From contig CM066736.1 in assembly GCA_033961575.1 (NCBI GenBank), positions 79,322,852-79,386,851 on the forward strand: a DNA stretch of 64,000 nucleotides. Direction: 5' to 3'. Positions 36,895-47,140 of this stretch are shown piece after piece. The position numbers were made by a program, and so were the translations under genes. Position 1 is the first letter of the stretch, and each line of letters begins with the position of its first letter. The stretch is from Aselliscus stoliczkanus. Lineage: Eukaryota; Chordata; Mammalia; Chiroptera; Hipposideridae. Under the pieces are notes generated by a model, which saw only the letters and a program-made list of their open reading frames with translations, was not told the DNA's origin and ran no database searches.

Positions 36895-37095
36895 TGGTAA
36901 TGATGATGATAAAGACATTTGTATAGTACTTAAGTTGCTATTGCCTTACATGAGTCTTATACTTTAAGAGCTGCTCTCATTATCCTCAGTATGCAAATGA
37001 AGAAGATATTGAGGGTCCGAGAGACTCAGTTGCCTGTCTGAGGTGATAGACTAGCAAACTGTAGTGCCAGACAGAAACTGTCGGTCTTCTGCTTT
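36895..37095 (-). repeat. MIR-like SINE (reverse)
   Basis: TAAGAGCTGCTCTCATTATC, then ATGCAAATGAAGAAGATATT and TGCCAGACAGAAACTGTCGG follow the reversed MIR body. Old and inactive. Confidence 0.6.
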
Positions 37096-37357
37096 CAATG
37101 TAATGCTCCTTTCTTCCATCACCGTATCAGCAACCCGTCTGTTAATTAGGAGACAATTTTTCCAAGGTATCATCATTCCGAAATTTACACTTCTTGAAAA
37201 TAAATTCTGCCTGTAGGAACCCTCTGGCACCTCTTTAGACTACCCACTTGCGTCACTGCAGCTCTCCCTGCTTTTACAAACTAGTTGTTTTGTCAGCATG
37301 AGTGTGACAACAATTAGACGTCCCCTGTTTTTGCCCCATGCCTTTTCTCCTTCACAG

Positions 37358-37457
37358 TCATTCAATGACAAGCGTAAAAAGAGCTTCATCTTTTCACGAA
37401 AGTTCCCATTCTACAAGAACAAGGAGCAGAGTGAGCAGGAAACCAGTGATCCTGAAC
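37358..37457 (+). CDS. DLG2: DLG2 exon b: basic HOOK segment (alternative to exon c)
   Basis: 100 nt between AG 37356-37357 and GT 37458-37459 (CGTAAG). It encodes 33 residues starting SFNDKRKKSFIFSRKF and ending NKEQSEQETSDPE, plus the first base (c) of an Arg or Gln codon. The counterpart in PSD-95/DLG1 (SFNDKRKK..FSRKFPFYKNK) lies in the HOOK region between SH3 and GK; in DLG1 it is the variable insert usually called I2. Start in phase 0 and end in phase 1 equal those of exon c, so the two cannot be used together: b joined to c gives c+GA then HPRIR and a stop. The segment is strongly basic at its start (KRKK) and acidic at its end, suiting electrostatic or calmodulin-type contacts known for HOOK regions. 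Confidence 0.95.
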
Positions 37458-37523
37458 GTAAGTAGATTCTCAAAGAGAATGTCACATGCAACACATGAGA
37501 AAAAAATCCTTCACGGGCAACAC

Positions 37524-37528
37524 GCATG
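37524..37528 (+). promoter_or_regulatory. GCATG, possible Rbfox site downstream of exon b
   Basis: The core GCATG lies 67 nt after the exon b donor. Rbfox proteins bind (U)GCAUG, and downstream sites typically promote inclusion of the preceding exon in neurons. A five-base motif is weak evidence by itself. Confidence 0.35.
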
Positions 37529-38216
37529 ATGTAGGCTCCCCCACGTCACATGCCTAGGCAAACAAACACGGCAGGCAGGCAGGTCAGGGCTTACTACTGT
37601 GACCAGTGTTTGGCTGCAGTCTGGATCCATCCCTTGCGGAGGCTCTTCTTTCAGGAATGCATTGGAGAGGGACTTGAGGAAGCTGGGACTTTGCTTCCAA
37701 ACATTTATCTGTGACCAGGACTGGGTCTGGTTTGCCTTTTCTATCATGCAACTCTCTAGGGCTTGAGACAAATTCTAGTCTGGACAGAAATGTTGGATTC
37801 CAATGTCACATACATTTTTTTGAAATGCTAACTAATTGGGAGTGATTAAATTCCTTATATTGATTATTAGCATTTGTTCACTCTTCCCCTCCCAACCAAT
37901 ATTCAATAGTTACTGAGCAGTGAGCTTGTATTGGTGGATACTATATCTAAGAATGTGTCATGAAACTTGGAGTGAATCATTGCTCTAAGTGGTACACTAA
38001 TGTAGCAACATTGGCAGTGGGCAAAAATGGCATCTGCTGAATCTTGCTCTTTTTTGTGACAATCTTCTGCTTACACCTTTTGAGTTGCTTTACAACTCTT
38101 TGAGTCTCAGCCCAGAGAGTTTGGGGTGAAAGTTGTTTCAAAAGAGAAGAGATTGAGATCCAGATTGCTTAGGCAACACGGTCTGTCATGGTAGTATCCA
38201 TTTCAACTCCACTGAC

Positions 38217-38266
38217 TTCTTCCTTCCTCTTCCGTGGCTGTTCTTCCTCTCTCATTGCTCTCTCTG
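38217..38266 (+). promoter_or_regulatory. pyrimidine tract ahead of exon c, possible PTB sites
   Basis: TTCTTCCTTCCTCTTCC and CTTCCTCTCTCATTGCTCTC lie 15-65 nt upstream of exon c. The repeated TCTTCC/CTCTCT units are typical of PTBP binding as well as of an extended polypyrimidine tract. PTBP repression of neuronal exons, including one in Dlg4, is known; action here is inferred. Confidence 0.4.
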
Positions 38267-38281
38267 GGGACTTCCATGCAG

Positions 38282-38327
38282 GACATCCCCGGATTAGGTG
38301 ACGACGGTTATGGAACAAAGACTCTGA
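38282..38327 (+). CDS. DLG2: DLG2 exon c: DIPGLGDDGYGTKTL (alternative to exon b)
   Basis: 46 nt between AG 38280-38281 and GT 38328-38329 (GAGTAAGT). It encodes DIPGLGDDGYGTKTL and the first base (a) of the next codon. It follows exon a in phase 0 and joins exon e as A|GA (Arg) or exon d as A|AG (Lys). It sits where DLG1 has the I3 insert (EIPDDMGSKGLK), reported to bind protein 4.1/ERM and favour membrane sites; whether the DLG2 exon does so is not known to me. The product is acidic and glycine-rich, quite unlike the basic exon b, so the choice changes the charge of the HOOK linker. Selection of b or c exactly once is enforced by phase. Confidence 0.93.
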
Positions 38328-38423
38328 GTAAGTTCCCAGGAATGGTCACTGTAACTTTTCTTTTCTTTTTCCTTCCTTTTGAGTTTGGCTTTTGTTCCTT
38401 TTCTTGAGGGCCTTTCTCTCCTA

Positions 38424-38505
38424 GCATGCACAAGATGCGAGTTTTATTTGTTACCTAGCTGTGAATGCTCCTACAAAGTAATTTTGAAACGTTTTGTTCT
38501 GCATG
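38424..38505 (+). promoter_or_regulatory. GCATG and TGCATG downstream of exon c
   Basis: GCATG at 38424-38428 and TGCATG at 38500-38505 lie 97 and 173 nt past the exon c donor, in the usual activating position for Rbfox. The hexamer is a stronger match than the pentamer. Confidence 0.45.
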
Positions 38506-40288
38506 TCAGCATTGAAAAGCAAAGTGTGTCAGGCACTGTAACTTCTGTTGCAGTTCACAACTTCCCTTTCTGGCCATGTGATAGGACCAACATGGTCCTG
38601 ATGCCACCTGCTGCATCCCTTGCTCTGCTGCCTAATACATCCCGAAGAGCAAGAAGCCATGTTGAATGAAAGGGCAAGCTAAATGTTCCAGAACAGGAAA
38701 GCAGAAACGTACTTTATGTCCTTTCTTCTGCCTTTTCACCCAGACCTTGCCAAATTCCATAATTGTGTTGTACGTGGCTATCAGTAAAGGAGCTATTTTA
38801 CAGCCAAAAGGAACATGCATTCTCAAAAAGTAAATATTAAGCTATATGATCTTCCTTGAATAATTCCTTTGTTATTAACTTTGATTGATTTTTTTCTAAC
38901 TTGCAGTGGTCCTGCTTGAAACTTTTGTATGATAAAGTTTTAGATATGTATTAATATGTTTCTCTATTAGTGATGTATTAGCTGCATTATGTAATCAGAT
39001 TTTCATTTTATAGTTCAAAATAAAATATATTAAACCTTTAAATCTTAGTTATTAATGCCTTTAGTCTGTGTCTCACTACACTGAGCAATAAAATATAATC
39101 ACCCTGTGTGTTAATATACTCTGCTATGATTTTTCTTTCTTTAATACTAACTCCATCATATAGGCACCAGTGAAATAAGAACAGCGTTTTGTGTTTTTTG
39201 CAACTGTATCACATACTCAATTTTTGTTTGGTTGGTTTTTTTTTAATTTAGCAGCTATGGGCAATATTCTTCGAAGCTGTTCATTTCATTTGTGTAAAAA
39301 TATGGCATTGAGCTGAACTTTGTTTTCAAGAGCAGTTTACATAACCCTGCGTAATGATATCCTTTATCCTTCAAATTGTTACTTTGGACTTTTTTTAAAA
39401 AGATATATATCTACAGAAAACCAAATCTGATCAAGAGTAACTACTAATCTACTTAAAGATGAAAACTTTATCTTTGAGTCTTTATATGGAATAGGTCATC
39501 AAATTTTTCTGAATTTATGGCTGAAGTTCAAATATTGATTTCAACATTATCCAGATAACATCAAGTTCCACCAGAGAGGGTTTCTAAATTTTCAGTTTAG
39601 GGGGTAGAGGAAAGCATTTTAATGCATTGCTAATAAATGAACATCACTAAAAGTAGTTGCTATTGGAGTGTCAAAAATATGACTGATTGATGCCTTTTTA
39701 AATCTGGAATATGTAAATGTTTCTTTACTCTTTGAAAACTGAACAGATTTCACTAGGTAAAGTCATTTTCCAATTAGTGCTATTGTTAGCCATAATTTAG
39801 ACTTTAGCTGGAACACATTTTCAATTTCTTTTTACCTACAAAATGAGAAAATTCTGTTCTACAATATCTTGATGCTAAGAGAGTTGGTTGTTAAATAAAA
39901 CACTGCATGGTCCTAAATTTCTTCACAGATGGTGTAGCTTCATTCTAAATTATTTTAAAACTAAAAATCATAAACAAACAAAATCCTGCCATCCCCAATT
40001 CTAGGTACTTAAGATAATCATGTACATACAGACAGACCATTGTTGGGTGTACGCCTTAACTTTCTTTTCGGTAATAACAGAAAACAAATTTGCACTGAAT
40101 CATCTATACTTCTTCCCTAGTGCCCCTCTGCACTTGTAAAATGTGTGACAAATCAGTGATGCAGTTCCATTCATACACCAACACACAGGGAAACAATGCT
40201 AATGAATTTAACCCATGCTTTGGGTTTCATTAGTTTCATGCACTAAAACTAATCCATCCCTAATATGTTAATTAACTAAATTGTGGGG

Positions 40289-40315
40289 ATCCTTTATATA
40301 TATATATAAAGGATT

Positions 40316-40360
<45 letters not shown>
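40289..40360. repeat. 26-nt perfect palindrome plus (AT)n microsatellite
   Basis: ATCCTTTATATA at 40289-40300 is followed by its exact reverse complement TATATATAAAGGAT (to 40314). A near-pure AT run of about 42 bases follows a TTCCA interruption. It can extrude a cruciform. AT palindromes are common slippage products and unstable in cloning. Confidence 0.9.
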
Positions 40361-40361
<1 letters not shown>

Positions 40362-40953
40362 TGAAATCACCACTTTGTGTACTTTAAATGCACTACAATT
40401 TTGTCAACTAGTCCTCAGTAGAGCTAAAAGAAAACTAATTTCACCCAGTGAGCAAGAATCTATATCAAATACATTTTCAAGCACCTTTATCCTGTTAGAG
40501 AACAATGTTATATATTCTTTTTCTAAAAATGTACAATGGCCACTTTTTAAGAAGCTAAAGTTGTCACTAATGAGCTTCAGAAATTGAATAGTTACATATT
40601 CTTCACTTAATTAACCTGATATACAAAGAAGCTGATAAACTGATGAATGTTTCTTCTATACCTTAATACATAGTACAGATGAAAGAAAGGACTCGATTTT
40701 ATAAGTAAAAGCTGTAATTCTGACATATACATCTCTGTTATGTGAGCTCAACTGTGTTTTTATGAAAATTTGATATAAAACAGTACAAGCAAGTCATTCA
40801 ACTTGAATTAAAAACATACTTCATGCCAGGACCTGCTTGGTATCAGACCATTTAACTCCTGCCTGTTCCATTCTTCCAGAACCTAACAGCTATCAAAGCA
40901 AGAATCCTAAAATAAAAACAAGGAAATATTCAACCAATTCACACAACATTTTT

Positions 40954-41068
40954 GTTTTGTTTTTTGGGTTTTTTTGAGGGCAGTGTCACTGGCACTCATA
41001 TGTGGGACCGAACCGGGGCTGCTGGCTTCCCAAGCCAGCACTTAACCACCACGCCACTCGGCTGGCCC
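40954..41068 (-). mobile_element. short Rhin-1-like tRNA SINE
   Basis: Minus-strand copy with perfect 14-bp TSD CACACAACATTTTT at 40940-40953 and 41069-41082. Its tail has Gs (GTTTTGTTTTTTGGG). It lies about 620 bp upstream of exon d. Confidence 0.93.
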
Positions 41069-41612
41069 CACACAACATTTTTCAGTGACTCATTTCTTCT
41101 CCAAGGTTTTCTATTATTAAAGCAGGAAAGATATCCAACAACCCCTTTTAATCCTGAGAATTCATTTAGGAATTATTTAAATAGAAATAAAATTCCAGGG
41201 ATTCCAGGGATCGATCGGCAATTTGACATGCAATATTCCTATAAAATACCTAAAGGCTAAACTAGAAAAACAAAAGGCCTGCAAAACACCTGCCCATTTA
41301 GAAGCTCCTGAATTTATAGCCAAGAAACAGCCAGCCAAAGACACACGTTGACCTTAGCAACCCCAACCTGAAAAATCAGATCTATCGGAGTAGGTCAGAG
41401 TATTTATGAGAAGGAACGTGCTTAGATTGACATGATACATTTTTTTGTAATTAAAGATCCTTTCCTAAAAAGGACATACAGCAATCAAGGAGTAGTTTCC
41501 TCTTATAGAATGGAGATAAAGTTTTCATCTTTTTTAATCTTATATGCGTTTTTCTTAATGCGGTCTCCTCTGCAAACTTTTACTTGCCTTTTGCTCACGG
41601 TTCTAGCTGCCT

Positions 41613-41618
41613 TGCATG
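41613..41618 (+). promoter_or_regulatory. TGCATG upstream of exon d
   Basis: Perfect Rbfox hexamer 68-73 nt before exon d. Upstream Rbfox sites typically repress the following exon, opposite to the downstream sites after exon c. Confidence 0.4.
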
Positions 41619-41685
41619 AGTGTATTAAGTTCTGGCTGTTCCCCAATGCTTAGTATCTCTTTAATTTGCTGTGCTGTTCTTGCAG

Positions 41686-41727
41686 AGCATGTTTCTTCTA
41701 ATGCCAGCGATAGCGAAAGTAGCTGCC
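41686..41727 (+). CDS. DLG2: DLG2 exon d: optional HVSSNASDSESSC cassette
   Basis: 42 nt between AG 41684-41685 (TTCTTGCAG) and GT 41728-41729 (CCGTAAGT). It starts in phase 1: with exon b the first codon is CAG (Gln), with exon c it is AAG (Lys), followed by HVSSNASDSESSC, and it ends in phase 1. Since 42 is divisible by three it can be included or skipped without a frame change. The DLG1/PSD-95 counterpart is HVTSNASDSESSY. It is serine-rich with SDSESS, a likely casein-kinase-type acidic serine cluster. Joined straight to exon a, it would read out of frame and reach a stop at the e-f junction. Confidence 0.92.
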
Positions 41728-42659
41728 GTAAGTTATTGCTTTGGTTTGTGGTTCTTTTCTTTGCAACTTGCCTCATTGCCTGTGGTGGTCATTTCAAATT
41801 TTTGCTGTTGTGTTTCGATTGCTGCCCTTTATCATCTTCATCCAAAGCAAATGGCTTGAAATGAAATCATCTTTTGATGTGGAAAGATACAAAAGACACT
41901 AGGGCCATGGGTGGACTCTTAATGTGATTTATGCAAGCAGTTCCAACCTCTGCTGACTGTGTGGCCTATGACGCAATTCTCCCAGAGAATGTGGGGGGAA
42001 GTTCAACCAAGTAGATTTTGACATTCTGCCCCCTCCAAAATAATTCAAACTCCCTGCAGGAGGGTTGAAAAGTCATGGGTTTTGTTTTCCTTCTCATTTT
42101 GCCTTTTCCTTTCTGTTTCTGGCTCCCCTTTAAGAGAAACCTTTATAAATGACGGTGTTCCTTTTAAATCCAGCATGAACCTTTTATATCTCTTCTCTCG
42201 ATTAATATTTTAAGGTGAATACGATGTTATATCTCACTTTATATTTTTGATGGTTGGGAAGTGATGAAAAAGTTTCATCCTTTAATGTTGAAGGAACTCA
42301 CGTGTGTTTTTTTTAAGTGAATAAATCTTGGATCAGAAAGCTTAGCTGAAAAGGTAGGTAACTACTTAAAAAATTATATCTGGTCTTTATTTGGTCACCT
42401 CAAGCCATTTGCTTAGTGTATAAAAATATTCACCAAACACCAAGAACATCCTATTGATCCATTCTTATGGTTTCTTACCACCTACTTGCTGGTTTTTGGT
42501 GACAAAACATAGGTACATATTCCTGGGATTTTTACAATTTCTATAATATTTGTATTCCTTAGTGAAATGGATTACTCAAAAATCAGTTGCCAAGGATAAT
42601 AAAAAACTGCAGGCCCAATATATATGTCCCATAACTACCAAACAGAAATTGGTAGGGTT

Positions 42660-42680
42660 GTTTGTTTGTTTGTTTGTTTC
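42660..42680. repeat. (TTTG)n
   Basis: Five TTTG units in a T/G-rich stretch; on the minus strand (CAAA)n. It may be a remnant tail of an old minus-strand retroposon; no body is recognised. Confidence 0.8.
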
Positions 42681-42786
42681 CTTTGGATATTGAATTAATT
42701 GAAAACTAAAATAGTTTTTGTTTGTTTTGGTTTTGATTTTGATTTTTCCATTATAGCATAGTACTTTATAAAACCATGCCTTTTTT

Positions 42787-42902
42787 GGGCTGGCCGAGTG
42801 GCACATTGGTTAAGCGCCGGCTTGGGATGCCAGTGGCCCCGGTTCGGGTCCAACATATGAGGGCCAGTGACACTGCCCTCAAAAAAAAAAAAAAAAGTAA
42901 AT
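42787..42902 (+). mobile_element. short Rhin-1-like tRNA SINE
   Basis: + strand copy from GGGCTGGCCGAGTGG to CACTGCCCTC and an A tail that ends with a GTAAAT scrap. Perfect 13-bp TSD CCATGCCTTTTTT at 42774-42786 and 42903-42915. It shows the short form in sense direction: the A tail directly follows the quasi-palindromic end. Confidence 0.94.
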
Positions 42903-43096
42903 CCATGCCTTTTTTGAAGTGAAGTGCCAAGTAGCTCACTTGGAGTATGACAAATTTAATTTGGATTTTGAGAATGGCTTTGGAGAATCAGTTGGTGGCA
43001 AATAGAAAAAAAACACAAAAGAGGAAAGGTAGCAAAGAGAAGCTAGGGCCAGAAGAGGAAAATGAAACATACCACAGAATAAAATGAAAAAAATTA

Positions 43097-43242
43097 GGGC
43101 CGGTCAAGTGGCTCAGTTGGTAAAGAGCTTGCTCAAGAGTGCGAGCTGAGCTCTAAGCAACAGCAGTTCAATGCCCAGCCCGAGCTGAGCTGCCAACAGG
43201 TGGCAGGATGGCTCAGCTAAAAATTAATTAATTAATTAATTA
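43097..43242 (+). mobile_element. tRNA SINE, 'AGCTCAC' short form
   Basis: The same architecture as the copy at 25011: GGGCCGGTCAAGTGGCTCAG head, CAACAGCAGTTCAATGCCCA, end at GGCAGGATGGCTCAGCT, then an A-rich tail with (AATT)n. TSD AATAAAATGAAAAAAATT (43078-43095) matches AATAAAATGAAAAGAATT (43243-43260) with one mismatch. Confidence 0.9.
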
Positions 43243-44159
43243 AATAAAATGAAAAGAATTGTGATGAGATACGCTTGATCCATCAAATTTTCAAACCACC
43301 TAATTTTCTTCCTCCATAGACTGACCAGTCTTATTAATGAAGGAATCAAGTGTTCTTGGTCTCAATGTGGTCCTTAACTTTTTTACATTCTTCCTATTCT
43401 TACAATTTTACAACTATCCAAGTTTGGAGAAACATCCTCCCACCCTTCTTTTCGTTTCATTTTAAAACAAAGCAACCAGGCCAAGAAGTGACTATAGATT
43501 ATCCCCATGACACCTGAGGTACCCTCAATTTAGTATAAGGAAAAATATAACTTGTTTGTTGAGTTTCATGGAGACCAATGACCCTACTTTCTTTGATGTT
43601 CAGTTTTCAATTTTAAGGGTTGTTTGTCCATCCTGTAGACACAGGTATAGAAAGGGGAAACATCATGCCTTGTGCATTCCATCTTTTTATGGAAAGTATA
43701 TACAAGAATTGCCTTTCCTTTGGAAATCTTTTTTAGAGTATTTTAGAGGTCCCTCCTTCTCTTTCAGAAGTGGGAATGTTCTTCCAAGAATCAGTAAGTT
43801 ATAAAAATTGGCCCAAAGCTTTCAGCTGCTGGACACATTTTGGTAGCGATGCTCCAAGATGACATCAAATAATCTTTCACTCTCAAATAGTAAGTGCACA
43901 TAAATATTAATTGAGTGAATAAAGGAAACAACTTACAAGCAGCTTGAATTATCTATGAGAAGAGTTGGAGCTGGACTCTATAATATTACTGGCACAAACG
44001 TGGAGTCTAATCGATATTGGCATGGTTCTCATCTGAGGTTACAGAAGGTCAGCCACTCAGATTACTTTCTTTACAAATGACCCAAAATAAGAAGAGTTTT
44101 GTCATAACTTAGAGGAGTAAATGGTATTTCTTTCTCTGGGATGGAAATATGAGGAATTA

Positions 44160-44500
44160 CAGGTGAATATTCATTTATTTATTCAACATCTACTATCTCT
44201 CATGTTCTTTTCATAGGCACCATGAGACCCAATATGGATCTCAACCAACTCTAGAACTCAGGACATATATAGTGGGAGAGAGATCAATAAATTAAAAATG
44301 CACAAAATGTGGCAGTTTCTAGGGTAAGAGTCTGCCCAAGAATAGTGGAGCTTCAGAGGTGATTTCAAGGAGGAAATTTCCTTTGAGCTGAGCTTTGGAA
44401 AGATAAGGTGCTTACCAGTTACTCAAGTTGAGGAAGAAACTTTCCAGGCAGGGCAGGGGCAGGGAAAAGGCACAGAGATTTGAGACAGACATGGTTTCCA
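44160..44500 (-). repeat. L2-like fragment
   Basis: TTCATTTATTTATTCAACAT, then ATTTCAAGGAGGAAATTTCC, TTTGAGCTGAGCTTTGGAAA and CAGGCAGGGCAGGGGCAGGG follow the reversed L2 3' region for over 300 bp. Old element. Confidence 0.6.
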
Positions 44501-44698
44501 GAAAGTGTCATTTTGAAATCAAAATCAGCTGCATTTTCTATTGAATTCCTAGCTTTGCTGTAATTATGACTGTCTTTTTGGTTTTATGAATAGCAGCATA
44601 GACAAATACTAAAAAGACCCTTTTTTCACTGATGTTCAGGTATTATTTTTTACTGATAGAACCATTCCATGTCCATTCTAAGGATAAGTGGCCTTTTT

Positions 44699-44803
44699 TT
44701 TTTTTTTTGAGGACAGTGTCACTGGCCCACATATGTGGGACCCGAACTGGGGCCGCTGGTGTCCCAAGCCAGCGCTTAACCACTGCGCCACTCGGCCAGC
44801 CCC
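44699..44803 (-). mobile_element. short Rhin-1-like tRNA SINE
   Basis: Minus-strand copy. TSD AAGTGGCCTTTTTT (44685-44698) against AAATGGCCTTTTTT (44804-44817), one mismatch. Head GGGCTGGCCGAGTGG. Confidence 0.92.
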
Positions 44804-44948
44804 AAATGGCCTTTTTTAAATGGTCAGCATTCAGAAACAAAGACCCAGGCCACTCTGTTTCACAATTCCAGAGGGCACCATTCACACTGCATCCTGCAAT
44901 TACATGTTGTGACAACCTTCTTTGAAAGCCTCACACATTTCCTGAGAT

Positions 44949-44974
44949 ACACATACACACACGCACACACACTT
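44949..44974. repeat. (AC)n microsatellite, interrupted
   Basis: ACACATACACACACGCACAC-type tract, short and interrupted by T and G. Confidence 0.9.
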
Positions 44975-46278
44975 ACACTAACTTCAAACTCTAATTTATA
45001 GCTCAGAACTTTGCTGCACCATCTCAAGCATTATAGAATTATTTTTGCCCAAGTCCAACTATACTGAGCACTAGCCAAAATGCAGTTAATTATAGCGCAA
45101 GCTGTGTAATGAGTTATACAAAATGCCACCTCAAAACTATCTTATTTAAGAGCTAATCCCAGATTTCTGTCTCTCAACAAAGTAGTACGTGCAGGCTTTT
45201 ATTTGTGGTTGTTTTGTATCTTATTTTCAATGGCCCTTGTATTGAGATGCAATGACTACCATGTAGGCATAGTGAAGACTTCGCAAATCTCTAAGCAGAA
45301 GACCTGCCTTCCTCACAGCTCAGTAAAGCTCTTTATGTCATTGTGGATGTGGGGGAGCTGATGACCATCCTTCTAACTCACTGATGCTCATCAGCTGAAT
45401 TGGATTTTCAAAATAAGGGTCTTGAAGAAATGATCCGAGTGAAATTTGGAGGTGTTGACATGAGGAGACCCAAGACTTTCCAATAGAATCAGTCAAAATG
45501 ATGCCCATTTTCTTCTTTCTCACTCTTTTCAAATATTGCCCTTATAGTTCCTCTAGTTCTTTAATCTTTATAAAGCAATTTTTCATTACATCTATTTTTT
45601 TATTTGATTTCTGCAGCAAAACTGTGAGATATACCTTATAGTAATACTCCATTTCACAGGAAGCTGACACCCCAAGAGGCAACATACCTCGCAAATATGG
45701 TGGCATTTCAAATCCAATTAAGATATTTTAATTCCAAATCCCATACATTTTCACTCTAACCTATAGTTTGTAATCCAAGCCTCATCACATATTATCTAGT
45801 ACATTTCAACCATTCCATACCACCTATCAAATTAATACAGGTAGCAGTATTTATATAAGATTGACTATGTTCTAAGCCTGGTATTAAGGGTCTATATATG
45901 TTAATTGATTTGATCTTCTGAACATCCCAAGGAGACACTGAACCACTAATTCACTTTGTGCTCTTGAAGAAACCACTCAATGTTTTGAACCTCAGTTCTC
46001 CTATGTAAAATGAGTAGCTTGGGTTAGAACGGGGATGGCAAGTAGATTTTAATCAAGAGTCCAATTCTGACCAGCTGGTAATATCCGCCTGAAGACTTGT
46101 ATTGAAAAATATTGAGGCCAAGTTGAGACTCAGCGATAATGTGGGCAATGATCAACTTGTGATGCCTGTGAAGGACATGGAATGGGGGAGTGACACCATG
46201 TGCTACACACTCGCCATCTATGAACCACATGAATTCCAAACCCTTTCTTAATGTTAACATTCTATGAACCTAATTCTT

Positions 46279-46382
46279 TTTTTTTTCTGAGCGCAGTGTC
46301 ACTGGCCCTCATATGTGAGACCCGAACCGGGGCCGCTGGCTTCCCAAGCCAGCACTTAACCACCATGCCGCTTGGCTGGCCC
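46279..46382 (-). mobile_element. short Rhin-1-like tRNA SINE
   Basis: Minus-strand copy. TSD GAACCTAATTCTT at 46266-46278 resembles GAACCTAATTTATT at 46383. Head GGGCCAGCCAAGCGG carries several changes, so it is an older member. Confidence 0.88.
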
Positions 46383-47019
46383 GAACCTAATTTATTCTTA
46401 ATAATCATCAAATGCAGGCACTAAACATGAAATTTAGAACATTAAATGTATTGCCACTGGTCTTCACTTCACTAGCCTCTCTTTCCTAGTTTCCAAAAAT
46501 TCCTAAAGAACATCAACTTGCTTTTCTCTTTCATGAAAGCATATCAAGGTCTTACTCTTAATCCCTCTTATTGTCACTTGCTTCCAGTTGAAACACAAAG
46601 TGTTTCATGGAGATTGTTACAAAGACCTTTGCTAAATTTCCTACATCTGCAGATGTCCACACACAGCACTGCTGCTCTCCCACTCTCAGCCACACAATTG
46701 CAAAAACAAGACCATGTAATAGTCTGTACCTTTTTGACAGCTGTTATTTCCAAGTGCCAACACCTCCTGAGCGAAAATAGAAAAACTACTAAGAATGACT
46801 ATTTTATGGAGATGACACAGCAGCATTCTTTTTAAGAGTTGGTGTTTATAGATGGAACACCTTCTGGCCCCTCAGTGACTCTGACCCACTTCAGCTCCTA
46901 TCTCTGCCACCCATCCTTTGTGCATCTGTAAGGTCTGCCCCTACATACCAGTCCCCACAGAGAACTCCATATCTCTTGCCTTTTTGAGATAGTGTCATAT
47001 ACTCAACAAGGAGTCAAAA

Positions 47020-47140
47020 AAGATATGGTTTTAAATCTTGACTCCACTACTTACTAATTGAGGAAACAGGCCCCATTAATATCTCTGAGCTTCAGCTTTA
47101 TCTGAAAAATGGGTTATCATCAGAACACACATCTAAAAAG
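47020..47140 (+). repeat. MIR-like fragment
   Basis: TTAAATCTTGACTCCACTAC, then AATATCTCTGAGCTTCAGCT and TTATCTGAAAAATGGGTTAT follow the sense MIR core in order. Confidence 0.6.

Larger units (their letters stand above)
4376..37357 (+). other. DLG2: DLG2 intron a-b (33 kb)
   Basis: A large intron. It holds old L1 fragments (4910-6520, 21345-22500, 27070-27355, 27360-28260, 29640-30470, 30475-32000, 32130-32830, 33625-33875), L2/MIR relics, one hAT-like fragment, ten young SINEs and several microsatellites. Between repeats (for example about 6530-8200, 16560-17750, 19400-20030, 25820-27050 and 28460-28770) I see only unique AT-rich intronic sequence. The last 3 kb (about 34360-36890) is free of recognisable repeats, which may reflect constraint upstream of the alternative exons. 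Confidence 0.8.
37458..38281 (+). other. DLG2: intron between exons b and c
   Basis: 824 bp without a recognisable repeat. It contains GCATG at 37524-37528, 67 nt past the exon b donor, and a dense pyrimidine tract with TCTTCC/CTCTCT units at about 38217-38266 ahead of exon c. Short enough that exons b and c could interfere sterically or through shared regulators, but well above the minimum intron length. Confidence 0.8.
38328..41685 (+). other. DLG2: intron between exons c and d
   Basis: 3.36 kb. Two Rbfox-like motifs lie in the first 200 nt. About 38830-40250 is AT-rich with no recognised repeat. Then come a palindrome plus AT microsatellite (40289-40360), a short SINE (40954-41068), and about 600 bp of unique sequence up to exon d. 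Confidence 0.8.

Noticed and set aside
38379..38669. 96-residue open frame after exon c
   Set aside because: It sits within the intron, lacks a splice context and matches no DLG segment.
46030..46240. Possible hAT-type DNA transposon relic
   Set aside because: A vague resemblance only; no terminal repeats or target duplication seen.
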